A stretch of 22,953 bases of DNA, from assembly GCA_900772625.1 (NCBI GenBank), contig CAAHEQ010000031.1:1-22953 (forward strand). The letters run 5' to 3'. Position 1 is the stretch's first letter; the number at the start of each line of letters is the position of its first letter. Shown piece after piece: positions 1 to 9,494 of the stretch. Below the pieces are notes generated by a model, which had not been told where the DNA came from, did not search any database, and saw nothing but the letters and a program-made list of their open reading frames with translations. The translations under genes were made by a program, and so were the position numbers. The stretch is from Alphaproteobacteria bacterium (GTDB taxonomy: Bacteria; Pseudomonadota; Alphaproteobacteria; CAAHEQ01; UBA3637).

Positions 1-116
1 AGGAAACTTTTACGCCATAAAAGGTAAAAGAGGGTGTTTATTTCCTGAAAATAAGCGGGTCTGGAAGCAGTAAGAAGTTGGTTTTGAATGGCTTTTGTCG
101 TAATCCAGAGCGTGGC

Positions 117-357
117 TTTCGCGCCATTAAGTCGAACGGATTTTCTCCGTTAAAGGAAAGGGTGTTTCGCGCCATTAAGTCGAACGGATTTTCTCCGTTA
201 AGGGAAAGGGTGTTTCGCGCCAACAAGTCGAACGGGTTTCCTCCGTTAAGGGAAAGGGCTTTCGCGCCAATAAGTCGAACGGGGTTTTCCACCGTTAAAG
301 GAAAGGGTGTTTCGCGCCAACAAGTCGAACGGGTTTTCTCCGTTAAGGGAAACGGGT
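117..357 (+). repeat. Tandem array of five ~48 bp hairpin repeats
   Basis: Units begin with TTTCGCGCC at 117, 165, 213, 260 and 310, giving spacings of 48, 48, 47 and 50 bases. Each unit then reads AAGTCGAACGG, a T-rich loop, CCGTTAA and GGAAAGGG. The first two units differ at about one base. AACGG and CCGTT can pair in every copy (AACGGA 135-140 with TCCGTT 146-151 in unit 1), while the loop varies in sequence and length. A decayed copy is visible at about 86-116, and a partial extra hairpin at about 351-369. Units abut with no spacers, so this is not a CRISPR array. The 47 and 50 base spacings break any reading frame, so it is unlikely to encode a repeat peptide. Function unknown; RNA-level structure in the rpoB leader is the simplest reading. 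Confidence 0.85.
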
Positions 358-413
358 TTTGCTCCGTTATGCAAATCGGGTATTTTCGGCCTTAAATGAA
401 ATCGAAAAAGGTG

Positions 414-426
414 CCGTTTAAAACGG
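414..426 (+). promoter_or_regulatory. Palindrome CCGTTTAAAACGG before the rpoB RBS
   Basis: A perfect inverted repeat, CCGTTT-A-AAACGG, lies 34 bases upstream of the rpoB start codon. It has the same pairing letters as the hairpins of the upstream array but in the opposite order (CCGTT before AACGG). It could fold on itself or pair with any upstream unit. Its role is unknown; an attenuator-like or translational control element is only an inference. Confidence 0.4.
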
Positions 427-459
427 AAAGAAGAAACTATTTTTAAAGGAACAAAAAAT

Positions 460-3400
460 ATGGCTCAAACCTTAACTGAACGCAGACGCATCAGAAAAAG
501 TTTTGCAAGAAACAAAAGCGTCGCGCCGTTACCCAATTTGATTGAAGTTCAAAAAGCATCTTATGCAGATTTCCTGCAAGCAGGTGTCTCGGCAGACAAA
601 AGAACAGATACCGGTTTACAAGAAGTTTTCAAATCTATTTTCCCGATCCACGATTTTGCTGGCCACGGGGATTTAGAGTTTGTCCGCTATGAGTTGGACG
701 AACCAAAATATGACGTGGATGAATGTATCAAGCGTGGCCTGACATTCTCGGCTCCTGTTCGTGCGACTTTGCGTTTAATCGTTTGGGATACAGACGAAGA
801 AACAGGTGCTCGCTCGATTCGCGACATTAAAGAACAGGACGTCTATATGGGCGATTTGCCAATGATGACAGCGACAGGCACGTTCATTGTCAACGGTACA
901 GAACGTGTGGTTGTGTCTCAAATGCACCGTTCTCCTGGTGTGTTCTTTGACCACGACAGCGGCAGAAATACCTCTGGTAAATACTTATTCTCGGCGCGTA
1001 TCATCCCTTACCGCGGTTCTTGGATCGACTTTGAATTTGATGCAAAAGACTTGCTGAACGTTCGTATTGACCGCCGCCGCAAGTTGCCAATTACAAGCTT
1101 GCTTTATGCTTTGGATAGTGCAGAGACGGCCGAAAAGCGTGCAAAGCTCGCCAAAAAAGGCAAAGAGTTGGACTTTTCTGAAGTTCAAGGAATGAGCAAA
1201 GAAGAAATCTTGCACAGCTTCTATGAGCTGACAACATTTGTGAAGGACAAAAAAGGCTATAAAACAGCATTTGATGTGGAAAAATTAAAAGGCCGCAAAT
1301 TGCCATTTGATTTAGTCAATGCTACCGATAAGAAAGTTTTGATTCCTGCGGGTGAAAAGTTATTAGCTGCTAAGTTGAAAAAGTTTGCAAAAGACGGCGT
1401 GACAGAAGTTATTGTTCCTGAAGAGTTTGTCATTGGCCGCTTTATCGCTTCGGATATGATTGATGAAACAACGGGCGAAATTATCTTGGAAGCAGGTGAT
1501 GAAATCACTGCGGATGCTTTGGCGACATTCGACAAGATGAAGCTGAAATCCTTTGATGTGTTGCACATCGACAATGTCAACGTGGGGGCGTATTTGCGCA
1601 ACACTTTGATGGCTGATAAAAACACATCGCGTGAAGAAGCTTTGATTGATATTTACAAAGTCATGCGCCCTGGTGAACCACCAACAGTCGAAACAGCGGA
1701 TTATTTGTTCCGTTCGATGTTCTTCGACATTGACCATTACGATTTGTCCGCGGTCGGTCGTGTGAAAATGAATGGCCGTTTGGGCTTTAAAGATGTGCCT
1801 GATACAGTTCGCATTTTGCGCAAAGAAGACATCATTGCAATCATCAAGATTTTGCTCGACTTGAAAGACGGTCGTGGCCAAGTTGATGATATTGATAACC
1901 TCGGCAACCGCCGTGTTCGTTGCGTAGGCGAATTGATGGAAAACCAATATCGCATTGGTTTGCTCAGAATGGAACGTTCTATTCGTGAAAGAATGAGCTC
2001 GATTGAAATCGATACAGTCATGCCACACGATTTGATCAATGCAAAGCCTTTGTCCAGCGCGGTGCGTGAGTTCTTTGCTGGTTCTCAATTGTCTCAGTTT
2101 ATGGATCAAAACAACCCATTGGCGGAAATTACACATAAGCGCCGCTTGTCTGCTTTGGGTCCTGGTGGTTTAACTCGTGAGCGCGCAGGCTTTGAAGTCC
2201 GAGACGTTCACCCAACACACTATGGTCGTATTTGTCCAATTGAAACGCCTGAAGGTCAAAACATTGGTTTGATTAACTCGCTGGCAACATATGCGCGTAT
2301 TAACAAGTACGGCTTTATCGAAAGCCCTTACCGCAAAGTAGAAAACTGCAAGTTGACAAACGAAGTCGTTTATATGTCGGCGATGGACGAAGCGGGTCAT
2401 ACAATTGCGCAGGCGAACATCAATGTGACAAAAGACGGCAAGTTGGCCGATGATTTAATTCAATGCCGCCGCGATGGTGAAGTGTTGATGGTGCCACCTG
2501 AAGAAGTGGACTATATGGACGTTTCGCCGCAACAGCTCGTGTCCGTTGCTGCTGCTTTGATTCCGTTCTTGGAAAACGATGATGCGAACCGTGCTTTGAT
2601 GGGTTCCAACATGCAACGTCAAGGTGTTCCTTTGCTCAACAACAAAGCGCCTTTGGTCGGTACGGGTATGGAAGCGCCTGTAGCGCACGATTCGGGTGCG
2701 ACTATTTTGGCACGCCGTGACGGTGTTGTATCCAGCGTTGATGCAAAACGTATCGTTGTGAAAGCAACGGGCGATGTTGATGCGTCTCAATCCGCTGTTG
2801 ACATTTACACATTGTTGAAGTTCCAACGCTCCAACCAAACAACATGTATGAACCAACGTCCTTTGGTGCGCGTGGGCGACATTGTTCGCGCTGGTGACAT
2901 TTTGGCGGACGGCCCTTGTACAGAAATGGGCGAGCTTGCATTAGGTCGCAACGTTTTGGTGGCGTTTATGCCTTGGAACGGTTATAACTATGAAGACTCG
3001 ATTTTGATTTCTGAACGCATTGCGCGTGACGATGTCTTTACTTCTATTCACATTGATGAGTTCGAAGTAATGGCGCGTGATACAAAGTTGGGCGCTGAAG
3101 AAATCTCGCGCGATATTCCAAACGTTGGTGAAGAAGCTTTGAAGCAACTGGATGAAACGGGTGTTGTTTACATCGGTGCGGAAGTTAAAGCGGGCGACAT
3201 TTTGGTTGGTAAAGTGACACCAAAGGGCGAAACTGTGATGACGCCTGAAGAAAAATTGTTGCGTACAATTTTCGGTGAAAAAGCCGCCGATGTGCGTGAT
3301 ACTTCCTTGCGCGTTCCACCTGGAATTCAAGGTACAGTCGTTGACGTTCGCGTCTTTACGCGCCGTGGCTTGGACAAAGATGAGCGAGCTTTGGCAATTG

Positions 3401-4629
3401 AACAAGCGGAAATTGATCGCTTGGCTAAAGACCGCGATGATGAGCGCAAGATTTTGCAAGCTTCATTTGTTGAGCGTGTGAAAAAATTGCTCGCAGGTCA
3501 AAAGGTTGTCTCCAGCGAACACATCGAAAAAGGCACAGTTTTGACAGAAGAAAATATGGCAAAATTGTCTGCAGGTCCTTTGAAGAAAATCGTTGTGGCC
3601 GATGATGTTGTGATGAAGCAATTGGAACAAATGACGGAGACTTTGGAAGCGGGCGAAAAAGCTTTGCAAGCACGTTTCGAAAATCGTGTTGAAAAAGCCA
3701 AACGTGGTGACGAAATGTTGCCAGGCGTGCTGAAGACAATCAAAGTCTTTATCGCCGTCAAACGTAAGTTGCAACCAGGTGATAAAATGGCTGGTCGTCA
3801 CGGAAACAAAGGTGTGGTTTCGCGCGTATTGCCTATCGAAGATATGCCTTACACCGAAGATGGTACTCCGATGGATATCGTGTTGAACCCATTGGGCGTT
3901 CCTTCTCGTATGAACGTGGGTCAGATTTTGGAAACACACTTGGGTTATGCTTGCCACGAGTTGGGCGTCAAGATTGGCCAAGTTTTGGACGAAGTCCGTG
4001 CAAAACAAAAGACAGTTGCCGACTTGAAAGCGACAATGAAAGACATTTATGAAAAGCAAGAATATCAAGAAGATATTGATGCTTTGAATGAAACAGAAAC
4101 GCTTGAACTTGCGAACAACTTAAGAGACGGTGTTCCTATTGCAACGCCAGTTTTTGATGGTGCGCATGGCGATGATATCAACCGTATGCTTGAAAAAGCG
4201 GGTTGCCCAACATCAGGTCAGGTGACGTTGTATGACGGTTTAACAGGCGAGCCATTCGATCGCAAGGTGACTATCGGCTATATGTATATGTTGAAGTTGC
4301 ACCACTTGGTTGATGAAAAGATTCACGCCCGTTCTATCGGTGCTTACAGCTTGGTGACACAACAACCTTTGGGCGGTAAAGCTCAATTCGGTGGCCAGCG
4401 CTTCGGTGAAATGGAAGTGTGGGCTTTGGAAGCTTACGGTGCTGCCTATACATTGCAAGAAATGTTGACGGTTAAGTCCGATGACGTTTCGGGTCGTACA
4501 AAAGTTTATGAAACTTTGGTGCGCGGCGATGATAACTTTGAATCAGGCATTCCAGAATCTTTCAATGTTTTGGTCAAAGAAATGCGCTCGTTGTGCTTGG
4601 ACGTTGAATTGAACAAGAAAGACGCTTAA
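460..4629 (+). CDS. rpoB: DNA-directed RNA polymerase subunit beta
   Basis: RpoB, 1389 residues, the usual length for alphaproteobacteria. It forms one pincer of the RNA polymerase core and part of the active site. The rifampicin-binding cluster is nearly identical to the E. coli one: GSQLSQFMDQNNP from residue 541, then ITHKRRLSALGPGGLTRE. The residues equivalent to E. coli D516, H526, R529 and S531 are all present, so the classic resistance substitutions are absent. Downstream are HPTHYGRICPIETPEGQNIG, the catalytic-side motif GYNYEDSILIS, GDKMAGRHGNKGV, and a C-terminal GGKAQFGGQRFGEMEVWALEA. The start ATG follows AAAGGA at 445-450. rpoC begins 24 bases after its stop. It is intact; identification is certain. 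Confidence 0.99.
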   Translation: MAQTLTERRRIRKSFARNKSVAPLPNLIEVQKASYADFLQAGVSADKRTDTGLQEVFKSIFPIHDFAGHGDLEFVRYELDEPKYDVDECIKRGLTFSAPVRATLRLIVWDTDEETGARSIRDIKEQDVYMGDLPMMTATGTFIVNGTERVVVSQMHRSPGVFFDHDSGRNTSGKYLFSARIIPYRGSWIDFEFDAKDLLNVRIDRRRKLPITSLLYALDSAETAEKRAKLAKKGKELDFSEVQGMSKEEILHSFYELTTFVKDKKGYKTAFDVEKLKGRKLPFDLVNATDKKVLIPAGEKLLAAKLKKFAKDGVTEVIVPEEFVIGRFIASDMIDETTGEIILEAGDEITADALATFDKMKLKSFDVLHIDNVNVGAYLRNTLMADKNTSREEALIDIYKVMRPGEPPTVETADYLFRSMFFDIDHYDLSAVGRVKMNGRLGFKDVPDTVRILRKEDIIAIIKILLDLKDGRGQVDDIDNLGNRRVRCVGELMENQYRIGLLRMERSIRERMSSIEIDTVMPHDLINAKPLSSAVREFFAGSQLSQFMDQNNPLAEITHKRRLSALGPGGLTRERAGFEVRDVHPTHYGRICPIETPEGQNIGLINSLATYARINKYGFIESPYRKVENCKLTNEVVYMSAMDEAGHTIAQANINVTKDGKLADDLIQCRRDGEVLMVPPEEVDYMDVSPQQLVSVAAALIPFLENDDANRALMGSNMQRQGVPLLNNKAPLVGTGMEAPVAHDSGATILARRDGVVSSVDAKRIVVKATGDVDASQSAVDIYTLLKFQRSNQTTCMNQRPLVRVGDIVRAGDILADGPCTEMGELALGRNVLVAFMPWNGYNYEDSILISERIARDDVFTSIHIDEFEVMARDTKLGAEEISRDIPNVGEEALKQLDETGVVYIGAEVKAGDILVGKVTPKGETVMTPEEKLLRTIFGEKAADVRDTSLRVPPGIQGTVVDVRVFTRRGLDKDERALAIEQAEIDRLAKDRDDERKILQASFVERVKKLLAGQKVVSSEHIEKGTVLTEENMAKLSAGPLKKIVVADDVVMKQLEQMTETLEAGEKALQARFENRVEKAKRGDEMLPGVLKTIKVFIAVKRKLQPGDKMAGRHGNKGVVSRVLPIEDMPYTEDGTPMDIVLNPLGVPSRMNVGQILETHLGYACHELGVKIGQVLDEVRAKQKTVADLKATMKDIYEKQEYQEDIDALNETETLELANNLRDGVPIATPVFDGAHGDDINRMLEKAGCPTSGQVTLYDGLTGEPFDRKVTIGYMYMLKLHHLVDEKIHARSIGAYSLVTQQPLGGKAQFGGQRFGEMEVWALEAYGAAYTLQEMLTVKSDDVSGRTKVYETLVRGDDNFESGIPESFNVLVKEMRSLCLDVELNKKDA

Positions 4630-4653
4630 GATTAAAGAGAAGGAAAAAAGAAA

Positions 4654-7600
4654 ATGAATGAACTCGTAAAAATGTTTGGTCAAGTCAGCAATCCTCAATC
4701 TTTTGATGATATCAAGATTTCGATTGCATCGCCAGAGAAAATCCGCTCTTGGTCTTATGGCGAAGTCAAAAAGCCTGAAACAATCAACTATAGAACTTTC
4801 AAACCTGAAAAAGACGGTTTGTTCTGTGCGAAGATTTTCGGCCCTGTCAAGGACTATGAGTGCTTGTGCGGTAAGTACAAACGCATGAAATACCGTGGCG
4901 TCATTTGCGAAAAGTGCGGTGTGGAAGTGACTTTGTCCAAAGTGCGCCGTGAACGTATGGGACACATTGAGTTGGCCTCTCCAGTGGCTCACATTTGGTT
5001 TTTAAAGTCTTTGCCAAGCCGTATCGGTTTGTTGGTTGATATGCCGCTGAAAGACTTGGAAGCCGTCTTATACTTTGAAAAGTATATGGTTGTAGAACCG
5101 GGTTTGACACCGCTGAAATTGCACGAATTGTTGACAGACGAGCAATATGAAAAAGCTGTTGAAGAGTATGGCGAGGATTCGTTCCACGTGGGTATTGGTG
5201 CAGAGGCTTTGAAAGAATATCTGTCCAGCATTGACTTGGAGCAAGAAGCTGCGGATATGCGTGCTGAGTTGAAAGAAACAAACTCGGATATGCGCCGCAA
5301 AAAGATTGTAAAGCGTTTAAAATTGGTTGAAGCGTTTATCGAATCTGGCTGCCGTCCAGAATGGATGATTTTAGATGTAATCCCTGTGATTCCACCTGAA
5401 TTGCGTCCATTGGTTCCTTTGGACGGAGGCCGCTTTGCAACTTCCGATTTGAACGATTTGTATCGCCGCGTTATCAACCGTAATAACCGTTTGAAACGCT
5501 TGATGGAATTGCGTGCGCCAGACATCATTATCCGCAACGAAAAACGTATGTTGCAAGAGTCTGTCGATGCTTTGTTTGATAACGGTCGTCGTGGTCGTGC
5601 GATTGTTGGCACGAACAAACGTCCGCTCAAATCCTTGGCTGATATGTTAAAAGGTAAACAAGGTCGTTTCCGTCAAAACTTGCTCGGTAAGCGCGTTGAC
5701 TATTCTGGTCGTTCTGTGATTACGGTGGGTCCAGAGTTGATGTTGCACCAATGTGGTTTGCCAAAACGGATGGCTTTGGAGTTATTTAAACCATTTATTT
5801 ATGCGAAGTTGGAACAATATGGCTTAGCCAACACAATTAAGGCCGCTAAACGTATGGTGGAAGCGGAACGCACAGAAGTGTGGGATATTTTGTCGGAAGT
5901 TATCCGCGAACATCCAGTGTTGTTAAACCGTGCGCCGACTTTGCACCGCTTGGGTATTCAAGCTTTCGAGCCTGTGTTGATTGAAGGTAAAGCCATTCAA
6001 TTGCACCCATTGGCTTGTACAGCGTTTAACGCCGACTTCGATGGTGACCAGATGGCCGTTCACGTGCCTTTGTTCTTGGAAGCTCAATTAGAAGCGCGCG
6101 TTTTGATGATGTCGACAAACAACATTTTGTCGCCTGCAAATGGTAAGCCTATTATTGTGCCGACTCAGGATATGATTTTGGGTCTGTATTACTTGACGCT
6201 TGCTTTGGACGGCGAACCTGGTGAAGGTATGATTTTTGCTGATACAGCCGAAGTGATGCACGCTTTGAATGAAAAAGTCGTGACTTTGCATTCTAAAATC
6301 AAAGCGCGTTTGACAATTTGGGAAGAGGGCGCAAAGGAAAAAGTGACGAAATTGGTCGACACGACACCTGGCCGCATTATCTTGTCCAAAGTCTTGCCTG
6401 ATGACAACAAGACGCCATACAGCTTGATTAACCGTCAAATTAAGAAGAAAGAAGTTTCTGAAATTATTGATACGGTTTACCGTCATTGCGGTCAAAAAGC
6501 GACTTGCATTTTCGTTGACCAAATCAAAGCTTTGGGCTATCGTCAAGCGGCGCTGTCTGGCATTTCGTTCGGTAAGGACGACTTGATTATTCCAGCAACG
6601 AAGAAGCAATTGATTGAAGAGACGGAAAGCAAAGTTAAAGAGTTTGAACGTCAATATCAAGAAGGTTTGATCACAAAAGGTGAAAAGTACAACAAAGTGG
6701 TCGATGCTTGGTCGGCTTGTACAGAAACTGTTGCAGCCGAGATGATGAAAGAAATTTCAAAAATCGAACCAGGTAAACCTGTGAACTCAGTTTATATGAT
6801 GGCTCACTCTGGTGCGCGTGGTAGTGCTGCTCAGATGCGTCAGTTGGCTGGTATGCGTGGTTTGATGGCAAAACCAAATGGTGAGATTATTGAAGCGCCT
6901 ATTATCGCGAACTTTAAAGAAGGTTTGACGGTTATGGAATACTTCAACTCAACTCACGGTGCTCGTAAAGGTTTGGCGGATACGGCTTTGAAGACTGCAA
7001 ACTCTGGTTATTTGACACGTCGTTTAGTTGACGTTGCTCAAGATGCGATTATTGTCGAGGACGATTGCGGTACTGAAAGAGGTATTACAATTCAACCGAT
7101 TATTGAAGGCGGTGATGTTATCGCGACAACTGGTGAACGTATTTTGGGTCGTACAGCACAGGAAGATATTAAGAACCCTGAGACGGGTGAAATTATTGTT
7201 CCGCGTGGTCACTTGATTGACGAAAACGATGTTGAAAAGATCGATGAAGCGGGCGTTGAGTCTGTGTTAATTCGTTCTGTTTTGACTTGCGAATCGAAGA
7301 ATGGTATTTGTGCTAAGTGCTATGGTCGCGACCTTGCACACGGTACGCCAGTCAGCATTGGCGAAGCGGTCGGTGTTATTGCGGCGCAATCCATTGGTGA
7401 ACCTGGTACTCAGTTGACGATGCGTACTTTCCACATCGGTGGTGCGGCGCAACGTGGTGCTGAACAATCAACTGTTGATGCTGTGTTTGATGCAACGATT
7501 CGTTTGAAAAACTGCACGACAATTAAGAACTCTTCGGGGGCTGAGATTGTCTTGTCACGTAATTGCGAAATTTCCTTGATTGACGCAGGTCACCGCGAAA

Positions 7601-8820
7601 AAGCACGTCACAAAGTGCCTTATGGTGCTGTGTTGCTCGTCAAGAACAGCGACAAGGTGGCAAAGGGTACACGCTTGGCAGAGTGGGATCCGTATACAAT
7701 GCCAATCATTGCGGATAAGGAAGGCTTAGTGAAGTTTGACGACTTAATCTTGGGCGAAACAGTCCGTGAAGTTGTCGATGAAGCAACAGGTTTGACGTCT
7801 CGCGTGATTATGGATTGGCGTCAAAACTCGAAGACAGAGCGCAAGCCGAACATCTTGTTGGTTGACAAAGACGGTAATCCGCTCACATTCTCGAGCGATG
7901 TGGAAGCACGTTATTACTTGCCAGTCGATGCTGTTATTACAGTAGAAGAGGGCACAAAAGTTGCTAAAGGTGATATTTTGGCTCGTACGCCTCGTGAAAC
8001 AGGTAAGACAAAGGATATTACAGGTGGTTTGCCTCGTGTGGCTGAGTTGTTCGAAGCTCGCCGTCCAAAAGACGCTGCAATCATCTCGGAAATTGATGGT
8101 CGCGTTGAATTCGGTAAAGACTATAAGTCTAAACGCCGCATCTATGTTGTAGCAGATGAAGACACAAAGATTGAATACATCATTCCAAAAGGTCGCCATA
8201 TCGCGGTTCATGAAGGCGAAGTCATTGCTAAGGGCGATGTCATCGTTGACGGCAATATGGATCCACACGATATCTTGCGCGTGTTGGGTGTTGAAGCGTT
8301 GGCTCACTACTTGATTAAGGAAGTACAGGCTGTGTACCGCTTGCAAGGTGTACGCATCAACGATAAACACATCGAAGTCATCGTGCGTCAAATGATGCAA
8401 AAGTTGGAAGTCACAGACGCTGGCGACACAACGTTGTTGACAGGCGAACAAGTCGATGCGGATACGTTGGCTTTGGAAAACAAGAAAGCCATTGCAAACA
8501 ACGGCAGAGAAGCGAAAGCAAGACCTGTGTTGCTTGGTATCACAAAGGCCAGCTTGCAAACGAAGTCCTTCATTTCGGCGGCATCGTTCCAAGAGACAAC
8601 TCGTGTATTGACAGAAGCTGCGGTCGAGGGCAAAACAGACAACTTGACGGGTTTGAAAGAAAACGTCATTGTCGGTCGTTTGATCCCTGCTGGTACAGGT
8701 TCGATGTTGAACTACAAGCGCGAATTGGCAGCCGAACGTGATCGGGAAGTCATTGCAGAGCAAAAAGCGGAAGAAAAACCCGCAGAGCTTGCTGCTGTTG
8801 ATGCAGAGCTTGGTTTATAA
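4654..8820 (+). CDS. rpoC: DNA-directed RNA polymerase subunit beta'
   Basis: RpoC, 1388 residues, the catalytic partner of RpoB. The N-terminal zinc site is C70, C72, C85 and C88. The magnesium-binding loop NADFDGD lies at residues 459-465 and supplies the three catalytic aspartates. The second zinc site is C805, C879, C886 and C889. The bridge-helix/trigger-loop region carries GEAVGVIAAQSIGEPGTQLT followed by MRTFHIGG. The start ATG has an RBS GAGAAGGA at 4637-4644, nine bases upstream. It is cotranscribed with rpoB and followed by an intrinsic terminator at 8861-8891, so the operon ends here. The C-terminal tail is rich in Glu and Ala, as is common. Nothing is broken. Confidence 0.99.
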   Translation: MNELVKMFGQVSNPQSFDDIKISIASPEKIRSWSYGEVKKPETINYRTFKPEKDGLFCAKIFGPVKDYECLCGKYKRMKYRGVICEKCGVEVTLSKVRRERMGHIELASPVAHIWFLKSLPSRIGLLVDMPLKDLEAVLYFEKYMVVEPGLTPLKLHELLTDEQYEKAVEEYGEDSFHVGIGAEALKEYLSSIDLEQEAADMRAELKETNSDMRRKKIVKRLKLVEAFIESGCRPEWMILDVIPVIPPELRPLVPLDGGRFATSDLNDLYRRVINRNNRLKRLMELRAPDIIIRNEKRMLQESVDALFDNGRRGRAIVGTNKRPLKSLADMLKGKQGRFRQNLLGKRVDYSGRSVITVGPELMLHQCGLPKRMALELFKPFIYAKLEQYGLANTIKAAKRMVEAERTEVWDILSEVIREHPVLLNRAPTLHRLGIQAFEPVLIEGKAIQLHPLACTAFNADFDGDQMAVHVPLFLEAQLEARVLMMSTNNILSPANGKPIIVPTQDMILGLYYLTLALDGEPGEGMIFADTAEVMHALNEKVVTLHSKIKARLTIWEEGAKEKVTKLVDTTPGRIILSKVLPDDNKTPYSLINRQIKKKEVSEIIDTVYRHCGQKATCIFVDQIKALGYRQAALSGISFGKDDLIIPATKKQLIEETESKVKEFERQYQEGLITKGEKYNKVVDAWSACTETVAAEMMKEISKIEPGKPVNSVYMMAHSGARGSAAQMRQLAGMRGLMAKPNGEIIEAPIIANFKEGLTVMEYFNSTHGARKGLADTALKTANSGYLTRRLVDVAQDAIIVEDDCGTERGITIQPIIEGGDVIATTGERILGRTAQEDIKNPETGEIIVPRGHLIDENDVEKIDEAGVESVLIRSVLTCESKNGICAKCYGRDLAHGTPVSIGEAVGVIAAQSIGEPGTQLTMRTFHIGGAAQRGAEQSTVDAVFDATIRLKNCTTIKNSSGAEIVLSRNCEISLIDAGHREKARHKVPYGAVLLVKNSDKVAKGTRLAEWDPYTMPIIADKEGLVKFDDLILGETVREVVDEATGLTSRVIMDWRQNSKTERKPNILLVDKDGNPLTFSSDVEARYYLPVDAVITVEEGTKVAKGDILARTPRETGKTKDITGGLPRVAELFEARRPKDAAIISEIDGRVEFGKDYKSKRRIYVVADEDTKIEYIIPKGRHIAVHEGEVIAKGDVIVDGNMDPHDILRVLGVEALAHYLIKEVQAVYRLQGVRINDKHIEVIVRQMMQKLEVTDAGDTTLLTGEQVDADTLALENKKAIANNGREAKARPVLLGITKASLQTKSFISAASFQETTRVLTEAAVEGKTDNLTGLKENVIVGRLIPAGTGSMLNYKRELAAERDREVIAEQKAEEKPAELAAVDAELGL

Positions 8821-8860
8821 TTCCAAGCGCTTGCAAAAACGATAGCGTATAAAAGAAAAC

Positions 8861-8891
8861 ACCGCCTCTGAATAAAGGGGCGGTTTTTTTT
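8861..8891 (+). terminator. Intrinsic terminator of the rpoBC operon
   Basis: ACCGCCTC (8861-8868) pairs with GGGGCGGT (8877-8884) across an eight-base loop, with one T-G wobble pair. An uninterrupted T run to 8891 follows. It lies 40 bases after the rpoC stop codon, the classic position and shape of a Rho-independent terminator. Confidence 0.9.
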
Positions 8892-9020
8892 ATATCAAGT
8901 AGTTTTTGGAAAAATCAGCGGATAGGAATGCGGATTAAATTTTAATTTTTGTAGTTTTTATATATGCAAAATTGCAATAACGTCACTTTTAAAATTGCTA
9001 AAGAAAGGATAAAATAAAGC

Positions 9021-9049
9021 TTGAATTTATCAAAGTAGGGGCTTATACT
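9021..9049 (+). promoter_or_regulatory. Probable sigma-70 promoter for the HIT gene
   Basis: TTGAAT (9021-9026) and TATACT (9044-9049) are separated by 17 bases, matching 4 of 6 and 5 of 6 consensus positions. The site sits between the rpoC terminator and the HIT start codon, with a predicted transcript start near 9056. The surrounding AT-rich 8892-9083 stretch contains nothing else I recognise. Confidence 0.6.
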
Positions 9050-9083
9050 AAGGTTTATTATTCATTAAACAAAGGAATTTAAA

Positions 9084-9422
9084 ATGGCTTATGATAATCA
9101 AAATGTGTTCGCAAAGATTTTGCGTGGCGAAATCCCGACAAATAAAATCTATGAAGACGAATTTGCTATAGCTTTTGCAGATATCCACCCTAAAGCGCCG
9201 ACCCATTTGCTGGTCGTTCCTAAACGCGCTTATACAGATTTTAACGATTTGATGGCACAGGCTAATGCAAATGAAATCAAAGGCATTTTTGATGCAGTGG
9301 AAAATGTTGCAAAGCAACAAGATTTGATTGAGACAGGCTATCGCTTGCTAATGAATGTGGGCGCTGGTGCGGGTCAAGAAGTGCCTCACCTGCACATTCA
9401 TGTTCTGTCGAATAAAAAATAA
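9084..9422 (+). CDS. HIT-family (histidine triad) nucleotide-binding hydrolase
   Basis: 112 residues, the typical size of a bacterial HINT/HIT protein that hydrolyses purine nucleotide phosphoramidates or related adenylates in the cytoplasm. The N-terminal pattern is ILRGEIPTNKIYEDE. A central strand reads HPKAPTHLLVVPKR, and GAGAGQEVPHLHIHVL carries the histidine triad at H102, H104 and H106. The start ATG follows AAAGGA at 9071-9076. It appears monocistronic, with its own promoter at 9021-9049, and converges on the minus-strand corC-like gene 72 bases away. No clear hairpin terminator lies between the two. The exact substrate cannot be told from sequence. Confidence 0.95.
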   Translation: MAYDNQNVFAKILRGEIPTNKIYEDEFAIAFADIHPKAPTHLLVVPKRAYTDFNDLMAQANANEIKGIFDAVENVAKQQDLIETGYRLLMNVGAGAGQEVPHLHIHVLSNKK

Positions 9423-9494
9423 AAGCTTTTTGAAACGCCGCAGGACGAAAACAGAGAAGTAGCAAAAAAAATTGAAAACTATTGCTTTGACTTG

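Larger units (their letters stand above)
1..459 (+). promoter_or_regulatory. rpoB upstream leader, non-coding, repeat-filled
   Basis: No convincing gene lies in this 459-base stretch. In most bacteria the region before rpoB is the rplL-rpoB intergenic part of the ribosomal-protein/RNA polymerase operon; rplL itself is not visible here, so that context is assumed. The stretch holds a tandem hairpin repeat array (117 to about 357), decayed repeat-like sequence on both sides, and a short palindrome at 414-426. I see no good sigma-70 promoter, so rpoB is probably transcribed from upstream of the window. The rpoB ribosome binding site is AAAGGA at 445-450, nine bases before the ATG. Confidence 0.6.

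Noticed and set aside
117..357. CRISPR array
   Set aside because: The repeats are directly adjacent with no unique spacers, and no cas genes are nearby.
38..395. Long open frames on both strands through the repeat array, giving 16-residue peptide repeats
   Set aside because: The 48-base unit is a multiple of three, so open frames arise by chance on both strands. The 47- and 50-base units shift the frame, no RBS precedes either start, and the peptides resemble no protein.
7744..8763. 339-codon antisense frame inside rpoC
   Set aside because: It lies fully opposite a conserved gene, has a composition expected of an antisense shadow (rich in Cys, Phe, Asn and His), and no RBS or family resemblance. 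Other long antisense frames in rpoB, such as 1363-2136, were rejected for the same reason.
9423..9494. Bidirectional terminator between the HIT gene and the corC-like gene
   Set aside because: Only a 10-base palindrome AAAAGCTTTT and an A run are present; no GC-rich hairpin with a T tract could be drawn for either strand.
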